A stretch of 7,603 bases of DNA, taken from an uncultured Caldimicrobium sp. (GTDB lineage: Bacteria > Desulfobacterota > Thermodesulfobacteria > Thermodesulfobacteriales > Thermodesulfobacteriaceae). The notes under the pieces are model-generated. The model worked only from the letters and a program-made list of their open reading frames with translations, was not told where the DNA came from and made no database searches. The position numbers and the translations under genes were made by a program. Below, in pieces: positions 1 through 7,072 of the stretch; within the stretch, counting starts at the first letter, position 1; every line of letters starts with the position of its first letter. Where the stretch lies: assembly GCA_938091475.1 (NCBI GenBank), contig CALLJI010000181.1, positions 1-7,603 on the forward strand, read 5' to 3'.

Positions 1-1043
1 TTTGTTTGAATTGCATCAGAAGAGAGCCTTCTGAAAGTCTTTCCCATGCTATGGAGGCTCATAAAAAAAGTAGAGAAGCCTTCTCTCTTCCAGCTTTTCC
101 GCCCACCTCTAAAAAAGGAATTAAATGCCGACTTTGTGTACATCAATGCACTATGGGAGAGGGAGAATTTGGCTATTGCGGGATTAGAAAAAATGTAAAA
201 GGAAAAATATATGGGCCAAGGGCTGGGGAAGCCAAGGTTAGCTGGTATTTAGACCCTCTTCCTACTAATTGCGTGGCAGATTGGGTGTGCCCTGCCGGGA
301 CAGGGGCTGGCTATCCTGACTATTCCTATAGTAAAAACAGTCCTGAGTATGGCTATTATAATCTTGCAGTCTTTTTTCATTCTTGCTCCTTTAATTGTCT
401 TTATTGCCAGAACTGGCACTTTAGAGAGAGAACCTTTGAGCCAACCAATCGCAGTATAGAAGAAATGTTAGGAAGTCTTAATCCCAAGGTGGCTTGTATC
501 TGCTATTTTGGAGGTGATCCCTCTACCCAAATTAACTTTGCCATTAAAGCTTCAGAAAAAGCTTTAGAAAGAAAGAAAAATAGAATTCTAAGAATCTGTT
601 GGGAAACTAATGGATCTATGCATAAGTCCTATCTCAAAAAGATGATTGAGTTAAGTTTACACTCCGGGGGATGCATAAAATTTGATTTAAAAGCTTGGAA
701 TGAGACCCTCCACAAGGTCTTAACAGGTGTAACGAATAGAAGAACACTTGATAACTTTGCCCATATAGCAGAATTTATCCCTCAGAGACCTGAGCCCCCT
801 TTGCTTATTGCAAGCACCTTGCTTGTTCCAGGGTACATAGATGAAAAGGAAATAAAAGCCATTGCAAGCTTTATAGCCAAATTGGATCCAAATATCCCCT
901 ATAGATTACTTGCCTTCTACCCCCATTTCTATATGCGGGATTTACCTCTTACCTCAAAAAAGCTTGCTCAAAAATGTTATGAAGCTGCCTTAGAAGCTGG
1001 TCTAAAAAGAGTCTCTCTGGGCAATATACATCTTCTTACTTAA
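1..1043 (+). CDS. Radical SAM protein, PflA/AmrS-like (5' end probably outside window)
   Basis: This is a radical SAM iron-sulfur enzyme. Numbering from the TTG at position 6 (345 residues), the [4Fe-4S]/SAM motif is C127-x3-C131-x2-C134, in the context CSFNCLYCQNW. A GGDP motif at about 169-172 takes the place of the usual GGEP, and WETNG follows at 199-203. An N-terminal cysteine cluster (C41-x2-C44-x3-C48, then C58, in a CRLCVHQC...GYCGIRKN context) resembles that of AmrS and other PflA-related (COG1180) proteins. C89 and C95 lie in a further segment, LPTNCVADWVC, that I do not associate with canonical AmrS. The frame is open to the left edge. TTG at 6 and ATG at 51 are possible starts, but no Shine-Dalgarno precedes the ATG, so the true start is probably upstream. 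The stop is TAA at 1041-1043. The substrate is unknown: it could activate a glycyl-radical enzyme or modify another protein or cofactor. No partner gene lies next to it here. Confidence 0.85.
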   Translation, partial: CLNCIRREPSESLSHAMEAHKKSREAFSLPAFPPTSKKGIKCRLCVHQCTMGEGEFGYCGIRKNVKGKIYGPRAGEAKVSWYLDPLPTNCVADWVCPAGTGAGYPDYSYSKNSPEYGYYNLAVFFHSCSFNCLYCQNWHFRERTFEPTNRSIEEMLGSLNPKVACICYFGGDPSTQINFAIKASEKALERKKNRILRICWETNGSMHKSYLKKMIELSLHSGGCIKFDLKAWNETLHKVLTGVTNRRTLDNFAHIAEFIPQRPEPPLLIASTLLVPGYIDEKEIKAIASFIAKLDPNIPYRLLAFYPHFYMRDLPLTSKKLAQKCYEAALEAGLKRVSLGNIHLLT

Positions 1044-1072
1044 TTAGCAAATTTTTTAATCTGTGCTATATT
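1044..1072 (+). promoter_or_regulatory. Candidate sigma-70-type promoter for ndk-thiL
   Basis: A -35-like TTAGCA (1044-1049) and a -10-like TATATT (1067-1072) are separated by 17 bp, just after the radical SAM stop codon and about 43 bp before the ndk start. The -10 matches consensus at 5 of 6 positions, the -35 at 4 of 6. The region is AT-rich, which raises the chance of a fortuitous match. Two near-identical 15-mers (1040-1054 and 1071-1085) bracket it. Confidence 0.4.
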
Positions 1073-1100
1073 AATTAGCCAAATTGGAATTAAGATTTCA

Positions 1101-1107
1101 AAGGAGG
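1101..1107 (+). promoter_or_regulatory. Ribosome binding site of ndk
   Basis: AAGGAGG lies 7 bases before the ATG at 1115. This is a full-strength Shine-Dalgarno and it fixes the ndk start. Confidence 0.85.
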
Positions 1108-1114
1108 ATGGATT

Positions 1115-1540
1115 ATGCTTGAAAGAACTTTAGTGATGATTAAACCAGACGGGGTGCAGAGAAATCTCATTGGGAAAGTGATTAGTATTTTTGAAGAGAA
1201 TGGGCTAAAAGTAGTTGCCCTTAAAAAAACCAAACTTTCCAAAGAACAAGCCAAAGCCTTTTATATAGTTCATAAAGAAAGACCCTTTTATGAGGATCTA
1301 ACCACTTATATGTCTTCAGGTCCCATTGTTGCAATGGTACTGGAAGGTGAAAATGCCATTCAAAGAGTAAGAGAAATTATGGGAGCAACAGATCCTAAGG
1401 AGGCAAAGGAAGGCACTATCAGGCGCCTCTTTGCCATAGATAAAGAAAAAAACACTGTGCATGGCTCAGATAGCCCAGAGTCTGCAAAGAAGGAGATTCC
1501 TTTCTTCTTTAGCGAGCAGGAACTCCTTGATGTTGCCTAA
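1115..1540 (+). CDS. ndk: Nucleoside diphosphate kinase
   Basis: Ndk transfers the gamma-phosphate of ATP to other (d)NDPs through a phosphohistidine intermediate, keeping nucleotide pools balanced in the cytoplasm. The 141-residue protein has the expected family length. It begins with the typical [19 protein letters not shown] segment. The active-site motif NTVHGSDS is at residues 113-120, so His116 is the phosphorylated histidine. RPFYEDL (56-62), the [12 protein letters not shown] strand and TIRRLFA (101-107) are also conserved nucleotide-site elements. The ATG at 1115 is fixed by a strong Shine-Dalgarno and by alignment with the family N-terminus. The stop codon overlaps the thiL start by one base (TAATG), so the two are probably co-transcribed and translationally coupled. 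The family assignment is essentially certain. Confidence 0.98.
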   Translation: MLERTLVMIKPDGVQRNLIGKVISIFEENGLKVVALKKTKLSKEQAKAFYIVHKERPFYEDLTTYMSSGPIVAMVLEGENAIQRVREIMGATDPKEAKEGTIRRLFAIDKEKNTVHGSDSPESAKKEIPFFFSEQELLDVA

Positions 1541-2490
1541 TGAATGAACAAGAGTGGATCAACTATTTAAAAAAATATCTATATCAAGGAGAAAAGGTTG
1601 TAGCAGCTCACAATGAAGATTGCACTGTTATTAAGATTAGTAAGAACAAGTATTTTCTCTATACCACAGATGCCTTAGTTGAAGGGATTCATTTTGATCT
1701 AAGATTCACAGATTTTTACTCCCTTGGGCATAAATTAGCGGTAGCTAATCTTAGCGATATCGCTGCAATGGGGGGAGAGCCTAAATGGGCTCTTCTTACC
1801 CTTGGCTCCCCTAAAGCGCCAGATAAAGAATGGATTGACCCTTTTATGAAGGGCTTGGTGACTCAACTTAAAAAATACAAGGCTCACTTAGTAGGAGGAG
1901 ATACGGTTAAAAGCCCTAATTTCTTTTTTAACTTAGCCTTAACGGGAGAGACTCAAGCACCTCTTCTACGGAGCACAGCAAAAGTGGGAGATATCATCTT
2001 TGTTTCCAAACCTTTGGGAGCAAGCGCTGCTTTTCTAAGATATATAAAAGACAAGCCCCTTGAAGAGATCCCAGCTTTCCTAAAAAAAGCTTACCTTCGC
2101 CCAACACCAGAAATCACCCTTGGAAAGGCTATACGAAAATTAGCAAATGCTGTAATTGATATTTCTGACGGACTCCTCCTTGATTTATACCGCCTCTGCG
2201 AGGCATCCTCAGTCTCAGCAGTGATTGAGCTTGAAGCTATTCCCATCCCTAAATATGTTACTTTACAAGAGGCTCTCTCAGGAGGAGAAGATTACGCCCT
2301 CCTCTTCTCTGTCCCTCAGGAAAATTTGCAAGAATTATTTAAAGTGTGTAAAAGGATTAAAAAATCCATCTACGAAATAGGGAGAATTCAAAAAGGTAAG
2401 CCCAAGATTTATTTAAAAAATGAAGAAGGGGCCTTAGAAGAAATAGGCCCCTCTGGATTTGACCACTTTACTTCTCAACCTGAATTTTAA
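1540..2490 (+). CDS. thiL: Thiamine-monophosphate kinase
   Basis: ThiL phosphorylates thiamine monophosphate to thiamine diphosphate with ATP, the last step of TPP synthesis. The 316-residue protein is of normal length and shows the PurM/ThiL-type ATPase motifs in order: TTDALVEGIHFD (42-53), NLSDIAAMGGEP (70-81), GGDTVKS (119-125), RPTPE (187-191), VIDISDGLLLDL (205-216), LSGGEDYALLF (246-256) and the C-terminal GFDHF (306-310). The usual N-terminal GDDCA-type metal-binding motif reads NEDCT here (25-29), with Glu for the first Asp; metal binding should still be possible. The ATG overlaps the ndk stop and has no well-placed Shine-Dalgarno (only AGGAA 17 bases upstream), which points to translational coupling. 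The last 23 bases are shared with the 3' end of hsp20 on the other strand. I see no terminator after the gene. Confidence 0.95.
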   Translation: MNEQEWINYLKKYLYQGEKVVAAHNEDCTVIKISKNKYFLYTTDALVEGIHFDLRFTDFYSLGHKLAVANLSDIAAMGGEPKWALLTLGSPKAPDKEWIDPFMKGLVTQLKKYKAHLVGGDTVKSPNFFFNLALTGETQAPLLRSTAKVGDIIFVSKPLGASAAFLRYIKDKPLEEIPAFLKKAYLRPTPEITLGKAIRKLANAVIDISDGLLLDLYRLCEASSVSAVIELEAIPIPKYVTLQEALSGGEDYALLFSVPQENLQELFKVCKRIKKSIYEIGRIQKGKPKIYLKNEEGALEEIGPSGFDHFTSQPEF

Positions 2491-2911
2491 TAACCTTCGC
2501 CTTGCTTTCAGGTTTCTTTGGTAAAGTTACTTTTAATACACCATCTTTATACTGAGCTTTTATCTTCTCTACATCAATTTCTGCAGGAAGTTGTATACTT
2601 CTCATAAAACTTCCATAATACCTCTCTACTCTGTAGTAATTTTCTTTCTTCTCTTCTTTTTCTCTTTTCTTTTCACCTTTAATAGTCAAAACATTGTCTA
2701 CAATGTTGATTTCAATATCCTCAGCTTTTACACCAGGAATGTCAGCTTTTACGATAACTTCATCTTCAGTTTCCGATACATCAATGGCAGGTGCCCATTC
2801 TACTATTTCCCATCTCTCTGGAAAATAACTTTTACCAAAAAATTCTTGAAATAGACGATCCATTTCTTTTTTTAAATCTTGAAATGGACGCCAAATAGTT
2901 AGTTCTGCCAT
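2468..2911 (-). CDS. Small heat-shock protein, Hsp20/alpha-crystallin family
   Basis: This is an ATP-independent holdase that binds unfolding proteins in large oligomers and passes them to the DnaK/ClpB machinery. From the ATG at 2911 the protein is 147 residues, normal for bacterial Hsp20. It has an N-terminal arm (WRPFQDLKKEMDRLF, 7-21). The alpha-crystallin domain spans about 39-132, with ADIPGV (56-61), YYGSFMRSIQLP (98-109) and the signature GVLKVTLPK (124-132). A C-terminal I-x-I anchor, I141-K-I143, follows. A GTG start three codons upstream (2920) is in frame but lies within the Shine-Dalgarno itself, so ATG at 2911 is preferred. The 3' end overlaps thiL by 23 bases in convergent orientation. 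It is divergent from clpB, the other heat-shock gene here. The class is certain; the exact paralogue name (hspA, ibpA or similar) cannot be told. Confidence 0.96.
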   Translation of the reverse strand: MAELTIWRPFQDLKKEMDRLFQEFFGKSYFPERWEIVEWAPAIDVSETEDEVIVKADIPGVKAEDIEINIVDNVLTIKGEKKREKEEKKENYYRVERYYGSFMRSIQLPAEIDVEKIKAQYKDGVLKVTLPKKPESKAKVIKIQVEK

Positions 2912-2919
2912 AGTAATCA

Positions 2920-2926
2920 CCTCCTA
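2920..2926 (-). promoter_or_regulatory. Ribosome binding site deciding the hsp20 start
   Basis: On the minus strand AGGAGGTGA lies directly upstream, with its AGGAGG about 8 bases before ATG 2911. The in-frame GTG at 2920 is part of this box and so is unlikely to be the start. Confidence 0.8.
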
Positions 2927-2959
2927 TTAGTTTTTGTTTTATTTTTCTTGTTAGTTATA

Positions 2960-2989
2960 TTAATAAGCATTGACATCAAAAATTTCAAG
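2960..2989 (-). promoter_or_regulatory. Candidate heat-shock promoter of hsp20
   Basis: On the minus strand CTTGAAA (2989-2983) equals the -35 consensus of sigma-32 promoters. Its TTGAAA part also fits a sigma-70 -35, with TATTAA (2965-2960) 17 bp downstream as a -10. The element lies about 50 bp upstream of the start codon. A CCCCAT-type sigma-32 -10 is not visible and there is no CIRCE inverted repeat, so the sigma factor is left open. Confidence 0.45.
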
Positions 2990-3059
2990 AGGGTATTTTT
3001 AAAATATGGTTAATATTTTGAAAAGACTTAGTTGATGGTTATTTTGAAACATCACATTA

Positions 3060-3398
3060 TAGGGGTGAGGATTGCCCTTGCCCTTTTATCTTGGGCATCC
3101 ACAAGGGGTGTCCAAGAACGATTTAAAACCCCATTGGGCAGGGGCGAGCCCTGCCCCTACGAATTTGGGGGCAATTCGTGAACCGCCCCTACGCCTAAAA
3201 TCTTTAGGGCACGACAGGGCGAGCCCCTACTTTTTTAATTTTTTTGGATTTGAAAAAATGTAGGGGCAGCCCTTGCGGCTGCCCAAAATCGGTTTAAACC
3301 CCATTGGGCAGGGACAAGCCCTGCCCCTACGATAAAACCTTTTGGGCAAGGCGGTGCCGTGCCCCTACGAATTTGGGGGCAATTCGTGAATTGCCCCT
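3060..3398. repeat. Repeat array A: about nine REP-like GTAG-hairpin units
   Basis: A cluster of 22-27 nt hairpins lies between hsp20 and clpB. Plus orientation means GTAG on the left; minus means CTAC on the right. Units: A0 3060-3083 (plus, decayed left arm); A1 3091-3115 (10-bp stem with two G-T pairs, head lost); A2 3136-3160 (minus, GGGCAGGG/CCCTGCCC); A3 3168-3192 (minus, mismatched arms GGGGCAATTC/GAACCGCCCC); A4 about 3206-3230 (minus, degenerate); A5 3260-3284 (plus, GGGCAGCC/GGCTGCCC); A6 3306-3330 (minus, same arms as A2); A7 3344-3368 (minus, one mismatch); A8 3376-3397 (minus, perfect 10-bp stem GGGGCAATTC/GAATTGCCCC, head GTGA). A4 excepted, the hairpins lack a downstream T-run, so they do not look like intrinsic terminators. 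Short ORFs across the array are by-products of the repeats. Confidence 0.88.
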
Positions 3399-3424
3399 CA
3401 CTCATTAAATAACTCCCCATAGCC

Positions 3425-3461
3425 CTTGAAAAAATTATACCTGTTTTTACTTTTTTATTTA
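3425..3461 (+). promoter_or_regulatory. Candidate promoter region of clpB with CTTGAAA box
   Basis: CTTGAAA at 3425-3431 is identical to the box upstream of hsp20 and to the sigma-32 -35 consensus. No good -10 follows at normal spacing; the best AT-rich candidate, TATTTA (3456-3461), is too far away. The shared box in front of two heat-shock genes is the main argument for it. Confidence 0.3.
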
Positions 3462-3488
3462 AGCCACGAAAAACAAGAACAAAGCTCT

Positions 3489-3496
3489 AAGGAGGG
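3489..3496 (+). promoter_or_regulatory. Ribosome binding site of clpB
   Basis: AAGGAGGG lies 8 bases before ATG 3505. It is a strong Shine-Dalgarno that confirms the clpB start. Confidence 0.85.
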
Positions 3497-3504
3497 AATT
3501 AGCT

Positions 3505-6099
3505 ATGCGCCTTGAAAAATTTACCTTTAAAGCCCAAGAGGCTCTACAAAATGCCCAAAAATTAGCAGAAAATAATAATCACACTCAACTTGAGGTAGAG
3601 CATCTTTTAAAAGCCTTAGTAGATCAAGAAGGAGGCATCATACCTATAATACTTGATAGATTAGGGGTAAATTCAAAGATTATCTCCACAGAATTAGAAG
3701 AGTTGTTGGAAAAATTGTCTAAGGTTACTGGTGGTGCCTATCAACTTTATCTTTCAGTGCCTGCCAAACAGGTTTTAGACCGGGCTGAGGCTTTAGCTAA
3801 GGAAATGCGTGATGAATTTATTTCTACAGAACATCTCTTTTTAAGTATTCTTGATAGCCCCAACAGAGCAGGGGAAATCTTAAGAAAGAGGGGAATTACC
3901 TTTAGCAGTGCAAAGGAGGTCATTCATCAAATCAGAAAAGGCAGAAGAATAACTGATCAAAATCCGGAGGAACAATATCAAGCTTTAGAGAAATTTGGAA
4001 GAGATCTTACCTCTCTTGCTCGGAGCGGTAAACTTGATCCAGTGATTGGGAGAGATGAAGAGATAAGAAGGGTTATGCACATTCTTAGCAGAAGGACTAA
4101 AAACAATCCAGTCTTGGTGGGAGAGCCAGGGGTTGGGAAAACAGCCATTGTAGAGGGCTTAGCCCAAAGAATTGTTGCAGGAGATGTGCCTGAAGTCTTG
4201 AAAAATAAACGGATTATACAATTGGACTTAGGGGCTTTGCTTGCCGGCACAAAGTTTAGAGGAGAGTTTGAGGATAGGCTAAAGGGAGTGATTAGAGAGG
4301 TGCAGGCAAGTGAAGGTGAGATCATCCTTTTCATAGATGAAATTCACACCATAGTGGGAGCGGGAGCGGCCGAAGGTGCGATGGATGCTGCTAATATGTT
4401 AAAACCAGCCTTGGCAAGAGGGGAACTGCGCTGTATCGGAGCAACCACCATTGATGAATATAGAAAACACATTGAAAAAGATCCAGCCTTGGAGAGAAGA
4501 TTTCAGCCCGTCTATGTAGATGAGCCTACTCCTGAACAAGCTATTGCCATTCTCAGGGGACTTAAGGAAAAATATGAAGTGCATCACGGTGTGCGCATCA
4601 CCGATAATGCTATAGTGGCTGCAGTTATGCTTTCTCATCGCTATATTACAGATCGTTTTCTCCCAGATAAAGCTATAGACCTAATTGACGAGGCGGCAGC
4701 TAAACTGCGCATTGAAATAGACTCTATGCCTACCTCCATTGATGAAATTCAACGGAAAATCAAACAACTTGAGATTGAGAGAGTGGCCCTCGAGAAAGAG
4801 ACTGATCCTAAGGCAAAAGAAAGATACCAAAAGATAATAGAGCAATTGCAACACCTACGAGAAGAAGCTGAAGAGCTCAAAACTCAATGGCTCAAAGAAA
4901 AGGAAATCATTCAAAATATAAGAAAACTTAAGGAAAAGATTGATCAGCTAAAAATTGAGGCTCAACAAGCAGAGAGACAGGGCGATTTAAATAGAGTGGC
5001 TGAAATTGTCTATGGCATCATACCTCAATTGGAAAAAGATTTGGCAAAAGAAAATGAAAAATTAGCAGAGATTCAAAAAACTGGAAAGAGCTTTTTAAAA
5101 GAAGAAGTGGATGAAGAGGATATTGCAGAGATTATCTCTAAGTGGACTGGAATTCCAGTAAAACGCCTGCTTGAGAGTGAAAAAGAAAAACTTTTGAGAA
5201 TTGAGGAGAGACTGAAGGAGAGGGTGGTTGGGCAGGATCATGCTATTGTCGCTGTGGCTAATGCCTTAAGAAGAGCAAGAGCTGGACTAAAGGATCCCAA
5301 TCGTCCCATTGGCTCTTTCCTCTTTATTGGTCCTACAGGTGTTGGGAAAACTGAACTTGCTAAGGCTCTGGCTGAGTTTATGTTTGATACAGAGCAGGCT
5401 ATGATAAGAATTGATATGAGCGAATATATGGAAAAACACTCTGTGGCAAGACTTATCGGTGCTCCCCCTGGATATGTAGGGTATGAAGAGGGTGGGCAAC
5501 TTACTGAAGCGGTAAGAAGAAGACCCTATTCAGTTATCCTCTTTGATGAAATTGAAAAGGCTCACCCTGATGTGTTCAATATTCTCCTTCAAGTTTTAGA
5601 CGATGGCAGACTTACAGATGGAAAGGGAAGAACCGTTGACTTTAGAAACACTATCATTATAATGACCTCCAATGTGGGAAGCCATTATTTTCAAGATACC
5701 TATTTAGATAGAAAGGAAATTGAAAGCAGGATCTTTGACATGCTTAAGTCTACCTTCAGACCTGAATTCTTAAACCGTATTGACGAAATTATTATCTTTA
5801 ATAATCTGACACAAGAAGACATTATCAAAATTGTAGATATTCAAGTCTCATACTTAAATCAGAGACTTGGTGAGAAGGGATATTTGATTGAGCTTTCAGA
5901 GAGGGCTAAGAAAAAGCTTGCTGAAATTGGGTACGACCCAGTTTTTGGAGCAAGACCGCTCAAAAGGACTATTCAACGCTATTTAGAAAATCCCTTAGCT
6001 ATTAAAATATTGGAAGGTAGCTTTACAGAAGGAGATAAAATACTTATTGATGTTAAGGAAGGAGAAGAATTTGCTTTTCAAAAAGCAACTGTACACTGA
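3505..6099 (+). CDS. clpB: ATP-dependent disaggregase ClpB (Hsp100)
   Basis: ClpB is a hexameric AAA+ chaperone that threads proteins out of aggregates together with DnaK/DnaJ/GrpE. The 864 residues match the usual length. Domains in order: N-terminal Clp repeat domain (about 1-145); NBD1 with Walker A GEPGVGKT (206-213), pore loop TKFRGEF (249-255), Walker B LFIDE (275-279) and Arg fingers in LERRF (329-333); coiled-coil middle domain (about 402-530), which separates ClpB from ClpA; NBD2 with Walker A GPTGVGKT (609-616), pore loop GYVGYEEGG (656-664), Walker B VILFDE (677-682), Arg758 in FLNRID and sensor-2 GARPLKR (815-821). There is no IGF/IGL loop for ClpP binding, so it is not a protease subunit. 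The NBD1 pore residue is Phe251, where Tyr is common. The gene follows array A and overlaps fmt at its 3' end. Confidence 0.98.
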   Translation: MRLEKFTFKAQEALQNAQKLAENNNHTQLEVEHLLKALVDQEGGIIPIILDRLGVNSKIISTELEELLEKLSKVTGGAYQLYLSVPAKQVLDRAEALAKEMRDEFISTEHLFLSILDSPNRAGEILRKRGITFSSAKEVIHQIRKGRRITDQNPEEQYQALEKFGRDLTSLARSGKLDPVIGRDEEIRRVMHILSRRTKNNPVLVGEPGVGKTAIVEGLAQRIVAGDVPEVLKNKRIIQLDLGALLAGTKFRGEFEDRLKGVIREVQASEGEIILFIDEIHTIVGAGAAEGAMDAANMLKPALARGELRCIGATTIDEYRKHIEKDPALERRFQPVYVDEPTPEQAIAILRGLKEKYEVHHGVRITDNAIVAAVMLSHRYITDRFLPDKAIDLIDEAAAKLRIEIDSMPTSIDEIQRKIKQLEIERVALEKETDPKAKERYQKIIEQLQHLREEAEELKTQWLKEKEIIQNIRKLKEKIDQLKIEAQQAERQGDLNRVAEIVYGIIPQLEKDLAKENEKLAEIQKTGKSFLKEEVDEEDIAEIISKWTGIPVKRLLESEKEKLLRIEERLKERVVGQDHAIVAVANALRRARAGLKDPNRPIGSFLFIGPTGVGKTELAKALAEFMFDTEQAMIRIDMSEYMEKHSVARLIGAPPGYVGYEEGGQLTEAVRRRPYSVILFDEIEKAHPDVFNILLQVLDDGRLTDGKGRTVDFRNTIIIMTSNVGSHYFQDTYLDRKEIESRIFDMLKSTFRPEFLNRIDEIIIFNNLTQEDIIKIVDIQVSYLNQRLGEKGYLIELSERAKKKLAEIGYDPVFGARPLKRTIQRYLENPLAIKILEGSFTEGDKILIDVKEGEEFAFQKATVH
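6055..6064 (+). promoter_or_regulatory. Ribosome binding site supporting the fmt TTG start
   Basis: AAGGAAGGAG inside the end of clpB lies 6 bases before TTG 6071. It supports that start over ATG 6050, whose nearest GGAG (6031-6034) is 15 bases away. Confidence 0.55.
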
Positions 6100-7072
6100 G
6101 ACTAAACTTAAAACCATATTTTTTGGCACACCGGAGTTTGTTTTACCCATAGTGAATTTTCTCTGGGAAAAGGAAGAGCTCTTAGGAGTTGTTACTCAAC
6201 CTGACAAGCCCAAAGGGAGAGGGTTGACTCCCTCCCCCTCCCCGGTTAAAAAATGGGCCTTAGAAAAAAAGATTAAAGTTTTTGAACCAGTAAAAATTAA
6301 AGAGGAAACCTTTCTCTCTACCCTAAAAAATCTTCACCCTGATTTAATCGTAGTCTTTGCCTACGGAAAGATTTTACCCAGAGAAGTTTTAGAAGTTCCT
6401 AAACTGGGATGTTGGAACATCCATCTTTCACTCTTGCCAAAATACCGAGGGGCTTCTCCAGTACAATGGGCTTTGCTGAATGACGAGAAAGAAACCGGGG
6501 TTACTATTATGTTAATGGATGAAGGTATGGACACAGGGCCTATCCTCCTGCAAAAAACTTTACCCATTGAAGATGAGGATACCACAGTTACTTTATTAGA
6601 AAAATTAACTCAGCTTGCCCTGGAAGCCTTAAAGGAATCCCTTGCCCTCTCGAAAGAAGGAAAATTAATACCCAAGCCTCAGCCAGAAGAGGGTGTGAGC
6701 TATGCTCCATTAATAAAAAAAGAAGATGGTTTAATTAGTTTTAAAGAGAAAGGCGAAATTATTTTGAGAAAACTTAGAGCCTTTACCCCCTGGCCAGGAG
6801 TCTATACCTTTTTTAGAGGCAAAAGATTAAAAATTTACACAGCTTCACTAACAGAAATAACAGAAGGGCAGGAGAAACCAGGAAAGATTCTTAAGATTGA
6901 CCAATCAGGCCTTTATGTCTCAACCTCATCTAAAGCTCTTCTGTTAAGAGAAGTTCAGCTTGAGGGTAAAAAGAGAGTCCCTGCCTATGATTTTGCTCAG
7001 GGCTTCCATCTAAAACCTGGGGACATTATAGAGGAGGGGGCGATTCTCGAATCGCCCCCCATAAATTCGTAG
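6071..7072 (+). CDS. fmt: Methionyl-tRNA formyltransferase
   Basis: Fmt formylates initiator Met-tRNA using 10-formyl-tetrahydrofolate. Counted from TTG 6071 (333 residues), the features are FFGTPEF (17-23), QPDKPKGRG (43-51), the catalytic NIH (Asn116, His118) followed by [11 protein letters not shown] (120-130), catalytic Asp154 in MDEGMDTGP, and a C-terminal tRNA-binding domain with FTPWPG (238-243). Start choice: no start codon lies at the usual family position just before [13 protein letters not shown] 6071 has AAGGAAGGAG ending 6 bases upstream and is preferred. ATG 6050 and TTG 6047 are alternatives with poorer spacing. The gene overlaps clpB by about 29 bases in another frame, suggesting coupled expression. 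The last 11-12 codons are made by a repeat hairpin (7036-7059), and the TAG stop lies in the GTAG head of the next repeat. The tail [12 protein letters not shown] is therefore probably not ancestral. Confidence 0.95.
   Translation: MLFKKQLYTETKLKTIFFGTPEFVLPIVNFLWEKEELLGVVTQPDKPKGRGLTPSPSPVKKWALEKKIKVFEPVKIKEETFLSTLKNLHPDLIVVFAYGKILPREVLEVPKLGCWNIHLSLLPKYRGASPVQWALLNDEKETGVTIMLMDEGMDTGPILLQKTLPIEDEDTTVTLLEKLTQLALEALKESLALSKEGKLIPKPQPEEGVSYAPLIKKEDGLISFKEKGEIILRKLRAFTPWPGVYTFFRGKRLKIYTASLTEITEGQEKPGKILKIDQSGLYVSTSSKALLLREVQLEGKKRVPAYDFAQGFHLKPGDIIEEGAILESPPINS
7036..7059 (+). repeat. Hairpin unit B1 inside the fmt 3' end
   Basis: This is a perfect 11-bp stem, GGGGGCGATTC (7036-7046) and GAATCGCCCCC (7049-7059), with a two-base loop. 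It is read in frame as the tail of Fmt. The arms match unit B3 (7112-7133), so it belongs to the array family although it has lost the GTAG head. Confidence 0.85.

Larger units (their letters stand above)
2912..3059. other. AT-rich hsp20 upstream region without repeats
   Basis: This stretch holds the hsp20 ribosome binding site and candidate promoter. It also has an AT-rich inverted repeat (AAAATAT 3001-3007 / ATATTTT 3013-3019) and two direct copies of TATTTTGAAA (3014-3023 and 3040-3049). These could be regulatory or just low-complexity sequence. I see no ORF or RNA gene here. Confidence 0.4.

Noticed and set aside
2591..2854. 87-codon plus-strand ORF opposite hsp20
   Set aside because: It is a shadow of the hsp20 gene, with biased composition and no start signal.
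3217..3237. Terminator at GGGC-GA-GCCC followed by TTTTTT on the plus strand
   Set aside because: The stem is only four pairs with a two-base loop, and no plus-strand gene runs into it.
3072..3420. Short ORFs on both strands across array A (63 and 61 codons)
   Set aside because: They consist of translated repeat units (GAGLVPAQ, GAIREPP-like strings), have no plausible ribosome binding site and match no family.
2912..3504. CIRCE (HrcA) operator between the heat-shock genes
   Set aside because: I looked for TTAGCACTC-N9-GAGTGCTAA and found nothing close.
3978..6585. Minus-strand ORFs inside clpB and fmt
   Set aside because: They are antisense shadows of strongly supported genes, without ribosome binding sites or recognisable domains.
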